Part shown: one piece after another, positions 1 to 9,312 of the stretch
Position numbering within the stretch: position 1 is the stretch's first letter
How the letters are laid out: each line of letters begins with the position of its first letter
Assembly (NCBI RefSeq): GCF_000429905.1
Contig: NZ_AUCT01000013.1
Location: 124,001-188,000 of the forward strand
Direction of reading: 5' to 3'
Source of the DNA: Desulfatibacillum aliphaticivorans DSM 15576
GTDB lineage: Bacteria > Desulfobacterota > Desulfobacteria > Desulfobacterales > Desulfatibacillaceae
Length of the DNA: 64,000 nt
Translations under genes and position numbers: made by a program
The notes under the pieces: generated by a model
The model's input: the letters and a program-made list of their open reading frames with translations, nothing else
Databases searched by the model: none
Told to the model about the DNA's origin: nothing

Positions 1-939
1 AAAGCCTTTTTTGGCGAAAGCGAAAAAGCCGTGTTCGTCATGCCCTCCAAACCCTGTACCCTGAGCCCGGATGCACTTTCCTCCGGCGCCAACAGACATC
101 CCCTGCAACGGCCCGTCGTTCGCCTGGAGAAGGAATTTCTGCCCCCATTCCGTGGAGCGGAGGATTGAGTCCAGGTTTTTGCTGTGGTCCGTGTTTTCCG
201 AGTCGCCGAAGTTAAAGTAGGTTTTAGAGGCCAGGGAGTCTATCTTGCCGTCAAGAAGCAAGGAGCCTTGGCTCTGATCATTACGGGAGTGGGGAGTGGG
301 GTATTCGGGCAGTCCGGCGTATCCCTGCTCCATATCCACAATGTTACCGGACAAGGAAAGCGTGCGTTTATCCGAGGCCTTGTACTGAAGCCGCGCCCCC
401 GCTCGCAGGGTTTGCTTGTCGTTGTTTATGCGGAATCCGTCTGTGCGCTCACATCCCGCGTCAAACCCGACGCCGAGCTTGCCTTGGGCCGCCTGGACGG
501 ATGCGCTTCCATATGCGCCGCCGTAATTGCCTCCGTAACCCTTTATCCGGCCCGAAAAGGTCTTGATGCTCCCCGTGCTTATTAGAATTACGCCGCCGCT
601 GGCGTCCTCTCCGTATTCCACGCCGCCGCTTTTCAACACCTCTATCCGGCTTAGGCTTTCCAGGGAAACCAAGTCCCAGCGCACGCTGCCTGCATGGGTT
701 GCATCATTGATGGGCCTGCCGTCCAAAAGCACTTTAACTTTGTACGACCCTCTGATGGATATGCTGGAGCTTGAGGCCTTCACACCTGGGGTCCTGTTTA
801 ACACGTCCTCAATGGACTGGGCCTGCATGGCCCTGATTTCCTCTTCTTCAAGGACTACCCGGTCCGCATCGGCCAAAGCCCATGGAGGGAAAAGCATCAG
901 GGCTGACAGAAAAAGCAATATAAAAAGACGCACTATCAT
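1..939 (-). CDS. TonB-dependent outer membrane receptor, BtuB-like (3' end beyond window)
   Basis: N-terminal 313 residues of an outer membrane receptor; the frame stays open to the left edge. It starts at ATG 939 with a signal peptide (hydrophobic stretch to about residue 23, ending PWALA) followed by a plug domain: residues about 30-130 contain IEDVLNRTPGV, VLLDGRPIND and IEVLKSGGVEYGEDASGGVI, all typical of TonB-dependent receptors. Later residues look like alternating beta strands of the barrel. The start lies 2 bases after the cobN stop, so it is the last known gene of the riboswitch operon. With the B12-type ABC importer upstream, a corrinoid or related metal-tetrapyrrole ligand is the best inference; a siderophore or cobalt chelate cannot be excluded. 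Confidence 0.88.
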   Translation of the reverse strand, partial: MIVRLFILLFLSALMLFPPWALADADRVVLEEEEIRAMQAQSIEDVLNRTPGVKASSSSISIRGSYKVKVLLDGRPINDATHAGSVRWDLVSLESLSRIEVLKSGGVEYGEDASGGVILISTGSIKTFSGRIKGYGGNYGGAYGSASVQAAQGKLGVGFDAGCERTDGFRINNDKQTLRAGARLQYKASDKRTLSLSGNIVDMEQGYAGLPEYPTPHSRNDQSQGSLLLDGKIDSLASKTYFNFGDSENTDHSKNLDSILRSTEWGQKFLLQANDGPLQGMSVGAGGKCIRAQGTGFGGHDEHGFFAFAKKGF

Positions 940-941
940 GG

Positions 942-3900
942 TTACTCGGTCAACTCCTCGATTTCGCCTTCCATATCCAGGTATTCCTGCATGAGGTTTT
1001 CCTCCATTTCCTCCGAGGCGTTCCACATGCCCCGCTTGATGGCCTCCAGCAGCTTGTCCAGGATGTTTTGCAGGGCGTAGGGATTGACCTCTTTCATCCA
1101 ATCCTGCATTTCCCGGTCCAGAGCGTATTTATTAGCGACCCGCTCGTACATCCAGTCATCCATGACGTCCGCCGTGGCGTCCCAGCCGAGCATGACGTCC
1201 ATCATGTGGGAGATGTCGCCGGCGCCTTTGTATCCGTGGCGTTTGAGGCCGTCCAGCCACTTGGGATTGATAAGGCGAGACCGGAGGATGTGCTTGGCTT
1301 CCTCCTGCGTGGTGCGCATTTTCACCCGTCTCGGGTCGGAGCTGTCCCCCATCAGGGACAAGGGGGCCTCGCCCCGGACGGTTTTGGCCGCCACAATCAA
1401 GCCTCCGTAATAATTGTAATAATCCGTGCAGCTCATCATGTCGTATTCGCGGGAGTCCTCATTTTTTACTGTTGTGTCCATGCGGGACAAGACCCTGCGG
1501 AAGGTTTCGGGCTTTTGAGCGCCGTAGGTTCCTTTTCCATAGGCATGGGAGGAATAGCGGATGTAATTGGCGGCCAGGTCGTCCTGCGTGTCCCACTGCT
1601 TGGATTCCACCAGTTCGGCCACGCCCGCGCCGTAAGCGCCGGGAGGACAGCCGAAAACCCGGAACGTGGCTTCCCGAAAGGCTTCGTCTTTACTCATGCC
1701 CGATTCCATATAGGTCTGCATGTCCGTGACCACGTGCTTGCGGATCAGGTTGGATTCTTCAGGTTCGTCCAGGACGGCGGCCATTTGGGCTGCATCATCC
1801 AGCAATTCCATGAGATTGGGAAAGGAATCCCGGAAGAATCCCGATGTCCGGGGGGTGACGTCGATTCTCGGCCTGTTTAGTTGCGAGGAAGGGATGACCT
1901 CCAGGCCGACAACCCTGCCGCTTCCCTTGGCCCACACAGGTTTCAAACCATACAGATAGAGGATCTCGGCGATGTCATCCCCCCGGGATCGCATGGTGGG
2001 GCCGCCGTATATGACGATGCCTACGTTTTCAGGATATTTGCCTGTTTCCTCCCGGGTGCGTTCAATGAGCGCGTCGCCCAGCCGCACCCCCACCTCCCAG
2101 GCGCCTGGCGTGGGGATGGTCAGGGGGTCCACGGAATAAAAATTGCGGCCCGTGGGCAATATGTCCGCCTGCCCTCTGGAGGGCGCGCCGGAAGGGCCGG
2201 GCGGAACGAATTCGCCGTTCAGGCCGGCCATGGTTGCGTCTATTTCTTCGGTAGTCCTGGCTATATTGGGCGCCAGAGATTCGGCGATGTATGCCAGGCT
2301 TTTTTCCAGCATAAGGTCGCGCTTGCCAACAGCGTCCTCGACAATAGAGGGAACGGCGTTTTTATCAAAACCGGTCTTGTGGAAATTACCCACCATGGCC
2401 AGGGCGGTCTCGTGAGCCAGGCGGATGCATTCACCGCCTTTTTTACCGCCATATTGAGCCAAGGCGTTGCCTTTGTTGTCCAGCAGCACGTCCATGTCCC
2501 ACCCCAATGTCTGGCACACGGACTCCCGCAAGGACGGGACGTCCCCATTATCCAGGCGGGTGAGTTGGACCAGAAACTCCACCAACTGCTCGCCTTGGGG
2601 CGGAACGGAGAAGGTGTGCAGGCCGTCCTCGATCATGGTGTCGGAAAGCTCGTGCATGTAGGAATGGAGCTTTTCCAGGAATGCGTTAAAGTCAGCAAAA
2701 ACGCTTTCCTCCGCCGCCTCCAGGTCCTTGTCCAGATCCGCCTCCTTGACCGCCTCCCACACCAGGGGCTTGAGCACACTGCATTTTGCCGGATCTTCCT
2801 TTTTGGCGTCCTCGTATTCCTTGACCTTGGATTCCACCTTGGTCAGGTCTTCATACAAGTCCGCATTGGTGAAGACCGGGGTCAGGTGGTCGATAATGCA
2901 GCAATAGGAACGCCTTTTGGCCTGGGCGCCCTCGCTGGGATCGTTGATGATGTAAGGATAGATGTTGGGCAGATCCATGATGGCCGAGTCGGGATAGCAT
3001 TCCTCGGACAGGCCGAGAGCCTTGCCTGGCAGCCATTCCAGGGACCCGTGCTTGCCAATGTGCATGACGGCGTCGGCCTTGAACACGTTTTTAATCCATC
3101 GGTAGTGCGCCAGATAATGGTGCGGCGGAGAAAGGTACATGTCGTGATAGATGGCTTCCGTGTTTTCGAAAAAGCCCCTGGGCGGCTGGATGGTCACGAA
3201 CACATTGCCGTTGACGAATCCCGGAAACATCATTTGCTCTTTGTAAACAAAGAGTTCGCCGGGGATTTTTCCCCAATCGTGGGTTTGCTTCTGCCGCGTT
3301 GCTGCGGGAAGCCCTTCGTGCCATGGCTTGTATTCCTTGTCCGAGGCGAAAGCCTGGCAGCGTTCCGCCATTTTATCGTAGGTGAGCCACCGTTGGTCGC
3401 AGGTCATGCAGCCCAGGATGCGTTCGGCCAGTTGCTGGCCGTTTTCAAAGCATTCCTCCACCTGGTATCCGTCGTTTTTCATCCTGTCCAGCATGAGCTT
3501 GACCGACTCGAAACTGTCCAGGCCCCTGGCGCAGCCGATCCGGTCGTTTCGGGGCGGGTAGTGATGAAAGACGATGGCGACTTTTTTCTCGCTGTTTTTC
3601 AATTTGGAAAGCCTGCCCCAGTTGAGCGCCAGGGAGACCATTTTTTTGCTGCGGTTTTCAATGGGCTTGTACCGGCTGAGCAGGGCCCCCGTGACCGGGT
3701 CAACGTCCTCTTCCTCCCGGCTGGCTATGGGTACGGTAATAAGGGCGCCGTCAAATTCAGGCTGGGCCGCATTGAACGAAACCTCCATGGTTTTCATGCC
3801 CTGGACCGAAGCCCGCCAAACCTCTTGGGGCTGCATGGTCATCATGGCCTGGATGACCGGAACGTTCATGGCGGGATAGAGTTTTTTGTACTCTTTGGAA

Positions 3901-4706
3901 ACCATGGTGAGGGCGAACATCATGGGGTTGATCAGGACGTCAATAACGGACTTTCCGTCCTCCATGAAAAAATTTTCCACCACGTAATCCGAGCCCCGGT
4001 TTTTAACCACGACGTCCTTAAACCGTTGGTGAAACACGGGGATGACGTTGGCGCCCCGCCGCTCTATTTCCCGTATGATTGCGTCAATATAGGCCAGATT
4101 GTTGTTCACCCAATAGGATTGATAAAACCACAGGCCCACCGTCAGCCTGCCAGGGCGGATATTTTTCTCCTTATACTCCTCAATAGAGGGGATGCCGGGA
4201 AAATCCGGGTGGTAGATTCCCTCCTGGGGCAAAACCTCGGGCAAAGGCGCGTCGGGCGCCCGTCTGTCCAAAAAGGCTTCCAGATACCGCATGAGGGAAC
4301 AAAAATTCATGGCGCCGCCGTAGGAAAGATAGGCGCAGATATCCTTCCATTCCGGGGAGTCGAATCGGGTGGAGTACTCCTGAGCCAGAGCCATGGACTC
4401 TTCGTCTCCGCCCGTGGGTTGGACGTGCAGCAGGGGCTTGGCCCCGTCTTCCATTTCCATGGCAGCCATCATGGCGTCCCAGGCCGGGCAGGATTGCTTT
4501 CCGCCGTGGAGGCCTATGATAACAATATCGGAAGTCATGGCGCGCTTGACAAAGGAATCAATTTGCCTTTGATCGAAAAGCTGGCTTTGGGTCCGGGCGA
4601 AAACCCGGGCCAGGCCGCCCTGGCCCAGAAAACGTTGAATTCCCCCGGACAAGGATTGGATCTCCATGGAAGTGGCGCTGAAATAGCAAAGGCTGAATTG
4701 GCTCAT
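942..4706 (-). CDS. cobN: CobN-type cobaltochelatase large subunit
   Basis: Protein of 1254 residues, the usual length for CobN / magnesium-chelatase H family proteins. Conserved blocks are visible: GLHGGKQSCPAWDAMMA near residue 65, VFHHYPPRNDRIGCARGLDSF near 380, VMHIGKHGSLEWLPGKALGLS near 545, and PENVGIVIYGGPTMRSRGDDI followed by GCPPGAYGAGV in the C-terminal third. The family inserts cobalt (CobN) or magnesium (BchH) into tetrapyrroles with the help of an AAA+ pair (CobS/CobT or ChlI/ChlD). No such partner is encoded in this window. The gene sits between the radical SAM gene and the TonB receptor under a cobalamin riboswitch. An anaerobe normally inserts cobalt early with CbiK or CbiX, so this protein may be a specialised uptake or salvage chelatase (inference). 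Confidence 0.9.
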   Translation of the reverse strand: MSQFSLCYFSATSMEIQSLSGGIQRFLGQGGLARVFARTQSQLFDQRQIDSFVKRAMTSDIVIIGLHGGKQSCPAWDAMMAAMEMEDGAKPLLHVQPTGGDEESMALAQEYSTRFDSPEWKDICAYLSYGGAMNFCSLMRYLEAFLDRRAPDAPLPEVLPQEGIYHPDFPGIPSIEEYKEKNIRPGRLTVGLWFYQSYWVNNNLAYIDAIIREIERRGANVIPVFHQRFKDVVVKNRGSDYVVENFFMEDGKSVIDVLINPMMFALTMVSKEYKKLYPAMNVPVIQAMMTMQPQEVWRASVQGMKTMEVSFNAAQPEFDGALITVPIASREEEDVDPVTGALLSRYKPIENRSKKMVSLALNWGRLSKLKNSEKKVAIVFHHYPPRNDRIGCARGLDSFESVKLMLDRMKNDGYQVEECFENGQQLAERILGCMTCDQRWLTYDKMAERCQAFASDKEYKPWHEGLPAATRQKQTHDWGKIPGELFVYKEQMMFPGFVNGNVFVTIQPPRGFFENTEAIYHDMYLSPPHHYLAHYRWIKNVFKADAVMHIGKHGSLEWLPGKALGLSEECYPDSAIMDLPNIYPYIINDPSEGAQAKRRSYCCIIDHLTPVFTNADLYEDLTKVESKVKEYEDAKKEDPAKCSVLKPLVWEAVKEADLDKDLEAAEESVFADFNAFLEKLHSYMHELSDTMIEDGLHTFSVPPQGEQLVEFLVQLTRLDNGDVPSLRESVCQTLGWDMDVLLDNKGNALAQYGGKKGGECIRLAHETALAMVGNFHKTGFDKNAVPSIVEDAVGKRDLMLEKSLAYIAESLAPNIARTTEEIDATMAGLNGEFVPPGPSGAPSRGQADILPTGRNFYSVDPLTIPTPGAWEVGVRLGDALIERTREETGKYPENVGIVIYGGPTMRSRGDDIAEILYLYGLKPVWAKGSGRVVGLEVIPSSQLNRPRIDVTPRTSGFFRDSFPNLMELLDDAAQMAAVLDEPEESNLIRKHVVTDMQTYMESGMSKDEAFREATFRVFGCPPGAYGAGVAELVESKQWDTQDDLAANYIRYSSHAYGKGTYGAQKPETFRRVLSRMDTTVKNEDSREYDMMSCTDYYNYYGGLIVAAKTVRGEAPLSLMGDSSDPRRVKMRTTQEEAKHILRSRLINPKWLDGLKRHGYKGAGDISHMMDVMLGWDATADVMDDWMYERVANKYALDREMQDWMKEVNPYALQNILDKLLEAIKRGMWNASEEMEENLMQEYLDMEGEIEELTE

Positions 4707-4728
4707 AATCTTTTCCCTGATAGCATGG

Positions 4729-5757
4729 CTACGCGGCCGAAGCCTCTTTGTGCAGCTTGAAAAGGGTTCTTGTCATAACGCAGGATAAAGGCGCTCCGGT
4801 TTCCTTGTTGTAATAGAGGCGGGAGGGGCATTCTCCCGGGCAAACCTCCCTGGCCTCGCAGGTGCGGCATTCCTTATAAATGGAGTGCTTGATCAGCGCT
4901 GTGCATATGAGGGGCGCTGCGCCCTCCATGATGTTTCCCTTAAAAAATGCCGGATCTCCAATAGCTTGCCCGCAGGGATAAACCCCGCCGGCAGGACTCA
5001 CAGCCAGGCTTTGCCCCAGTTGAGCGCGGCAATAGGCCTTTGTTTTTCGGTTTGAAGAAGGGCGAAACAGCCTTTCGGCCTCCCGGAGGGCAATGGGGCT
5101 TTTCCTGCGGGCGTTTACAAAGTCAAGGCAGCGCTGTAGATCCTCAAGCCCGTCAACCAGCGCTTGATGAGAAGGCGGAAAAACACCGGACTTTGGTTGA
5201 GATCCTTTGCGAACCAAAAGATCCAAAGCCATGCCCTGGATGGTGGGGAACGCGGCCAGAAGCAGGGCGGTTTTGCCCAAACTGGCGGCGTTATCCGCAG
5301 TAACCACGGTGGTGGTTCGAAACGGTACGTTACGGTCGGTAAGGAGCGCCAGGTTGTTCAAGGTCTGCTCGGCCTTTCCCCGCAATTTGTTGTGGATATG
5401 GATGGGGCCGTCCAAAGAAACGCCCAATTGGACCTTGTGTGTGAGCAAGGCCCGGGCAATATTGTCGTCAATAAGCGTTCCGTTGGTTTGCAGGCCAACG
5501 CTGGCCTGAACCTTTGATTTTTGGATGTAATCCAGAATTTCCAGAACCACGTCCCAGGCCAGTAAGGGCTCTCCGCCCGTGATTTGAATGTGGAAGCTCT
5601 CGCCGCCGGCGGCCGCCAGGTCAATGGCCGTTTTCGCCCATTCGGGCTTCATGACATCGTTATTGGGTTCGCCCCTGTAGCAATATTTGCAAGCCAGGTT
5701 GCACTTGCCGGTGACCGAAAGGGTCAGGTATTTGATGGGGCGGTTTTCCATGGTCAT
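4729..5757 (-). CDS. Radical SAM/SPASM protein in the corrinoid operon
   Basis: Protein of 342 residues. The radical SAM cluster motif CNLACKYC lies near residue 15, followed by the ITGGEPLL motif, and the C-terminal region has a cysteine-rich SPASM domain (VYPCGQAIGD, then CRTCEAREVCPGECP) that would bind one or two extra Fe-S clusters. SPASM enzymes usually modify peptides or proteins (sulfatase maturases, RiPP enzymes) and some act on tetrapyrroles (NirJ, AhbC/D). The ATG at 5757 overlaps the ATPase stop by 4 bases (ATGA), which is why I chose it over longer frames. No small peptide gene sits beside it. A role on the corrinoid or on one of the operon's proteins is inference; the substrate is unknown. 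Confidence 0.85.
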   Translation of the reverse strand: MTMENRPIKYLTLSVTGKCNLACKYCYRGEPNNDVMKPEWAKTAIDLAAAGGESFHIQITGGEPLLAWDVVLEILDYIQKSKVQASVGLQTNGTLIDDNIARALLTHKVQLGVSLDGPIHIHNKLRGKAEQTLNNLALLTDRNVPFRTTTVVTADNAASLGKTALLLAAFPTIQGMALDLLVRKGSQPKSGVFPPSHQALVDGLEDLQRCLDFVNARRKSPIALREAERLFRPSSNRKTKAYCRAQLGQSLAVSPAGGVYPCGQAIGDPAFFKGNIMEGAAPLICTALIKHSIYKECRTCEAREVCPGECPSRLYYNKETGAPLSCVMTRTLFKLHKEASAA

Positions 5758-6989
5758 TCTCCATGCAGCCCGGGCCGGCTGGCGGCCAGGAGCTTTTCCA
5801 ACAGTTCGGTGGCGCTGTTGCACAGGATTATGGACGAAGAGTCCTTACCGTAGATGGATTGTGCGTCCTGTTTGGAGCGCAGGGAGAACACGGGCTTATG
5901 GGCTGAGAGGGCCGCCTGGATCAACCGGGTGTTATTTCGGTTGGCCGGGCCGATTTCGTAACCGGCGTCCACAATCAGGTCTGCGCGGAGTGCGGATTTC
6001 AGGGCGTTATCCAGGGAATCGCCGCCCACGGGCTCCTGGGGGCTTTGGATAAAGCAATCGGCTCCGATGGCGGAAGCCACAAAACAGTCCAGGTCGTTGG
6101 CGTGCACGACTCCCGCGGCCAGGGAGAATCCGTGCTTGGAGAGAAGCCGGAACAAACCGGCCCCGCTTCCCATGCCGGAGTTTACAAAAACCTTTTCCCG
6201 GCTGGCTTTGGGGCGCATTTCCAGTGTGCACAGGCTCGAGTCAAAGCTGGCGTCTTCGAATTCATAAAGCTCCGCCACCCGGTTTTCGGAAAGCACTTGC
6301 TCCGTGGGGCCGGAGCGGGCCGCCCTGCCCTTTGCCACGCACACGGCTATGTCCGACACCCTGGCGGCCACGTCCACGTCGTGGAGGGAGGCGGCCACGG
6401 CCAGCCCTTTTTCCCGGCAAAGCTGGCGTAAAATACCCATGACCTCCATGCGGTGTTTCAGGTCCAGGTGCATGGTGGGTTCGTCCAAAAGAATGATTTC
6501 CGGCTCCTGAGCCAGGGCTCTGGCGATGGAAACCTTTTGGCGCTCCCCGTCGGAAAGCTCGCCCATTTGCCGATGGGCCAGGTTTGCCGCTTTGACCCAT
6601 TCCAGGCATTCCCTGACCACTTCCAGGTCGCGGCCCGACAACCGGCCCATAAATCCGGTGTGGGGGTGGCGTCCCAGAGAGACGAATTCAAACATGGTGA
6701 AGACGCCGGGGTTGACCTTTTCGGTCAATACCACGGAAAGGCGCTTGGCCAGAGCGGAAGCGGAGTAGTCGTACAAATTTTTCCCCTGCAGAAAAATTTT
6801 ACCCCTTACAGGGGGAAGCAAACGCGCTAAGGTGCGCAGGAGGGTGGTTTTACCGGCCCCGTTGGGCCCCAGGAGCGCCGTAAATGTCCCGGGCGGAAAA
6901 GAAAGATCCAGGCCGTAAAGAACTTCCTTGTTTCCATAACCCACACAGAGGTCTTGAGTAAAAATGGCTGCATCGGGTTTACCATTCAT
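5754..6989 (-). CDS. ABC importer ATPase, BtuD/FecE type, with C-terminal extension
   Basis: Protein of 411 residues. Residues about 1-250 are an ABC ATPase: Walker A LLGPNGAGKTT, signature LSDGERQKVSIARAL, Walker B IILLDEPTMHLD and the switch His in SLHDVD. Residues about 255-411 form a second domain not found in the E. coli BtuD enzyme, with NSGMGSGAGLFRLLSKHGF, AGVVHANDLDCFVASAIGA and VDAGYEIGPANRNN. I recall similar extensions in cobalamin ATPases of archaea and clostridia, which fits a corrinoid substrate. The ATG at 6989 overlaps the permease stop by 4 bases (ATGA), so I prefer it to the frame reaching further upstream. The enzyme would power the permease encoded just upstream. Confidence 0.9.
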   Translation of the reverse strand: MNGKPDAAIFTQDLCVGYGNKEVLYGLDLSFPPGTFTALLGPNGAGKTTLLRTLARLLPPVRGKIFLQGKNLYDYSASALAKRLSVVLTEKVNPGVFTMFEFVSLGRHPHTGFMGRLSGRDLEVVRECLEWVKAANLAHRQMGELSDGERQKVSIARALAQEPEIILLDEPTMHLDLKHRMEVMGILRQLCREKGLAVAASLHDVDVAARVSDIAVCVAKGRAARSGPTEQVLSENRVAELYEFEDASFDSSLCTLEMRPKASREKVFVNSGMGSGAGLFRLLSKHGFSLAAGVVHANDLDCFVASAIGADCFIQSPQEPVGGDSLDNALKSALRADLIVDAGYEIGPANRNNTRLIQAALSAHKPVFSLRSKQDAQSIYGKDSSSIILCNSATELLEKLLAASRPGLHGE

Positions 6990-8014
6990 GAGACCACCCT
7001 CCTGCGCAACAGTAGTCCGATAACAATGGGCGCGCCGAAAAAGGCCGTGATGGCCGATATGGGCAATTCCACCGGTGAGAACAGCAACCGGGCAAGGAGG
7101 TCGCAAATACCGGTAACCACTGCTCCCAGCAGGGCCGCCCCCGGCGCCAGTACATTGTTATCCGAGGTCCTGAAAACCAGCCTGGCCATATGGGGGACCG
7201 CCAGGCCTATGAAGGCTACAGGACCGGCCATGCCCGTCACCATTCCGGCGAGGGCGCAGGCCGCTAAAAGGATGAGGATGCGGAACAAGCGAATATTCAC
7301 TCCCATGGAAGCCGCATATTCCTCACCCAGCAAGAACGCGTTGAGGGGCTTGGAAAGCAGATACACGCCGAACGCGACGGCCCCTCCACCAAAAAACAAA
7401 ATATATATTTCGGATTGATGAAATCCCGAAAAACTGCCTAATTGCCACAAAACAAAGCCCTTGACCTGCTCCTTTTCAGCGAAGGCCACCAAGATGCTGG
7501 TCACCGCATGGCAAAGGTAGCCGATCATGAGGCCAAGGATTAAAAGCGTCACCCCCTGGCGAATCCTGGAAGCTGCGGCAAGGACCAGCATCATGACCCC
7601 ATAGGCTCCTGCAAAGGCCGCCAAGGTGGTGAGATAAGGCGCAATTTGCGTCAGGCCCAATTGAAGGGAGGTAAGCATGACCAGGCTCACCATGAGAGTG
7701 GCGCCGGAGGAGATTCCCAGGATATAAGGCCCGACCACAGGGTTCCGGAAATATACCTGGAGCAGCAGGCCGGCTATGGCCAGGTAGGCGCCGCCCATGG
7801 CGCTTGCCAGGGCGCGGGGAATGCGGATTTTCCACAGGATGGTTCCCAACGTGCTCGCGTCGTCCCCGCTCATGATGATGTGCATAGCCTGGCTGAAGTC
7901 GATTTTCACCGAGCCCAGGAATATATTGGCGCATAAGACGACCATCAAGGCGGCGGACAAGCCAATAAACCCGGCGGTCCATCGTTGTTTGGATATTTGT
8001 GCAAAATCTTCCAT
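6986..8014 (-). CDS. FecCD/BtuC-family ABC permease
   Basis: Protein of 342 residues with about ten hydrophobic segments. Family signatures are visible: RIPRALASAMGGAYLAIAGLLLQVYFRNPVVGPYILGISSGA near the first third (shown here as positions about 45-85) and GPVAFIGLAVPHMARLV near residue 270. This family forms the dimeric membrane channel for B12, heme and siderophore import. The start ATG directly follows the stop of the binding-lipoprotein gene and the end overlaps the ATPase start, so the three parts are translationally coupled. Substrate is inferred from the riboswitch and the CobN gene as a corrinoid; iron chelates are the alternative. Confidence 0.92.
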   Translation of the reverse strand: MEDFAQISKQRWTAGFIGLSAALMVVLCANIFLGSVKIDFSQAMHIIMSGDDASTLGTILWKIRIPRALASAMGGAYLAIAGLLLQVYFRNPVVGPYILGISSGATLMVSLVMLTSLQLGLTQIAPYLTTLAAFAGAYGVMMLVLAAASRIRQGVTLLILGLMIGYLCHAVTSILVAFAEKEQVKGFVLWQLGSFSGFHQSEIYILFFGGGAVAFGVYLLSKPLNAFLLGEEYAASMGVNIRLFRILILLAACALAGMVTGMAGPVAFIGLAVPHMARLVFRTSDNNVLAPGAALLGAVVTGICDLLARLLFSPVELPISAITAFFGAPIVIGLLLRRRVVS

Positions 8015-9139
8015 CTAGGCGTCTTTCTCGGGCAGTTCGGTAAAGTACTTCCGTTCATAATCAGGGTACAAATCAGGGTGCACAATGGCGGCGATTTCCA
8101 ATAAAATTTCGTCCAATTTGTCCCCGGATTGAGCGTAATGGGGCAAAGGCGCGAACACCTTGCCAGCATGCAAAGGCTGTATGGCCGACATGGACGGGTT
8201 GGTTTTGGCCAGGGCTTCCTTGGACGTGGCGCCCGTCAAGGGCGTGCGGTAGGTAAAGAGGATTTCCGCGTCTTCGCCGCCCGTCAGGAATCGTTCCATG
8301 GAAATCTCGATGCACGAGGCGCCGAACACGTCGTCAAATACATAGTCCCCCATGGCCAGGCCCACCAACTCGCCAACCCAGGCGTTGCCCGGCTCTACCA
8401 GCACGCGTTTTTCGTAGATGTCGCCCCACATGACCTTGGGGTGCTCATTCGTTTGGGCCGCTTTTTCCGCGATTTCCTGCAGGACGCCGGCCACCTGGCC
8501 GAAATATTCCGAGGCTTCCGTCTCCCTGCCGAAAAAGGGCGCCAAAAAATTTACGAACTTCATTTTGGCGTTTAAACACATGGCCACGGGCGTGGAGGTG
8601 ATGAGGCACGGAATGCCCAGGTCCTCCAAAATAGGGATGACGGAGTGATCCCAGGTCATGACCATTTCCGGGCTGGATTTTTTAAGCACTTCAAAATCTA
8701 TGGAATTATAGCTTCCCAGGTAGGCGATCTTGCCGGATTCCATGCCTTGAACCACTTCCGGGATGACCCATTCGTCCTGGGGAGCGGTCACGCCCACCAG
8801 CACGTCATCGATGACGCCCAGAACCTTGAGGATGGAGATGTCAAAATATCCATAGGCGGCCACGCTGCGCACCGGGGTTTCCACGATCCGGCATTTGGGA
8901 AAGCCTTCCAAAGGGGGCTTGCCGCAGGGAACCAGCAAAAATTCCCGCTTGGCGCCGTCCCGAACCTTTACGTAGCCGTCGTCCAGGTATTCCAAGGAAA
9001 ACTCGCCCAGGGCTAAAAAAGAGGCTGGCGTGGGCGCGGCCTTTTCCGCATGTTTCTCCTGGATGGAGGCTTCGGATGAGGAATTACAGCCGGTGCAAAG
9101 CAGCAGGGCGGCCGTAAAGATGCAAATGAGGGCGGACAA
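8015..9139 (-). CDS. Periplasmic binding lipoprotein of the B12-type ABC importer
   Basis: Protein of 374 residues starting at TTG 9139. The N terminus is a lipoprotein signal (IFTAALLLCTGC, lipobox LCTGC) so the mature protein is anchored by Cys at about residue 18. The remainder matches the metal-chelate binding fold (BtuF/FhuD): VRSVAAYGYFDISILKVLGVIDDVLVGV, the central SSPEMVMTWDH region and the C-terminal lobe ending near residue 360. It would hand ligand from the TonB receptor to the FecCD permease encoded immediately downstream. The start is not certain: a frame-consistent ATG is absent nearby and the TTG lacks a strong ribosome site. Confidence 0.87.
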   Translation of the reverse strand: MSALICIFTAALLLCTGCNSSSEASIQEKHAEKAAPTPASFLALGEFSLEYLDDGYVKVRDGAKREFLLVPCGKPPLEGFPKCRIVETPVRSVAAYGYFDISILKVLGVIDDVLVGVTAPQDEWVIPEVVQGMESGKIAYLGSYNSIDFEVLKKSSPEMVMTWDHSVIPILEDLGIPCLITSTPVAMCLNAKMKFVNFLAPFFGRETEASEYFGQVAGVLQEIAEKAAQTNEHPKVMWGDIYEKRVLVEPGNAWVGELVGLAMGDYVFDDVFGASCIEISMERFLTGGEDAEILFTYRTPLTGATSKEALAKTNPSMSAIQPLHAGKVFAPLPHYAQSGDKLDEILLEIAAIVHPDLYPDYERKYFTELPEKDA

Positions 9140-9209
9140 AAAAATCGAAGCCCTGGCTCCAAGTCCTGGGTTTGAAGTGTCGTGAAAAGGTAGCCCGGGA
9201 ACCTTCGTC

Positions 9210-9312
9210 CCTTCCCCCCTGGCGGGGGAAGGACAGGATGGGGGGAAACGGTTTTCCTTAACTGATGACCATCACCCCCACCCCAACCCTCCCCCGTCAA
9301 GGGGGAGGGGGT
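9210..9312. repeat. Intergenic palindromic repeat (REP-like)
   Basis: Two G/C-run hairpins lie back to back: CTTCCCCCCTGGCGGGGGAAG (split here as arms 9211-9217 and 9224-9230) and CCCTCCCCC-gtcaa-GGGGGAGGG near 9288-9310, separated by a segment with CCCCCACCCC. This kind of C/G-run double hairpin is common as a dispersed intergenic repeat in Gram-negative genomes. It separates the binding-lipoprotein gene from the ResB-like gene and might attenuate or stabilise the transcript. Only one copy is in the window, so the repeat status is inferred from its form. Confidence 0.6.

Noticed and set aside
1881..4760. Long open frame of 959 codons on the plus strand across cobN
   Set aside because: It mirrors the GC-rich third positions of cobN, has no family resemblance and no ribosome site; the opposite strand has full CobN motifs.
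9210..9312. Repeated G/C runs considered as a CRISPR or tandem array
   Set aside because: Only two hairpins, no regular spacers and no cas genes.
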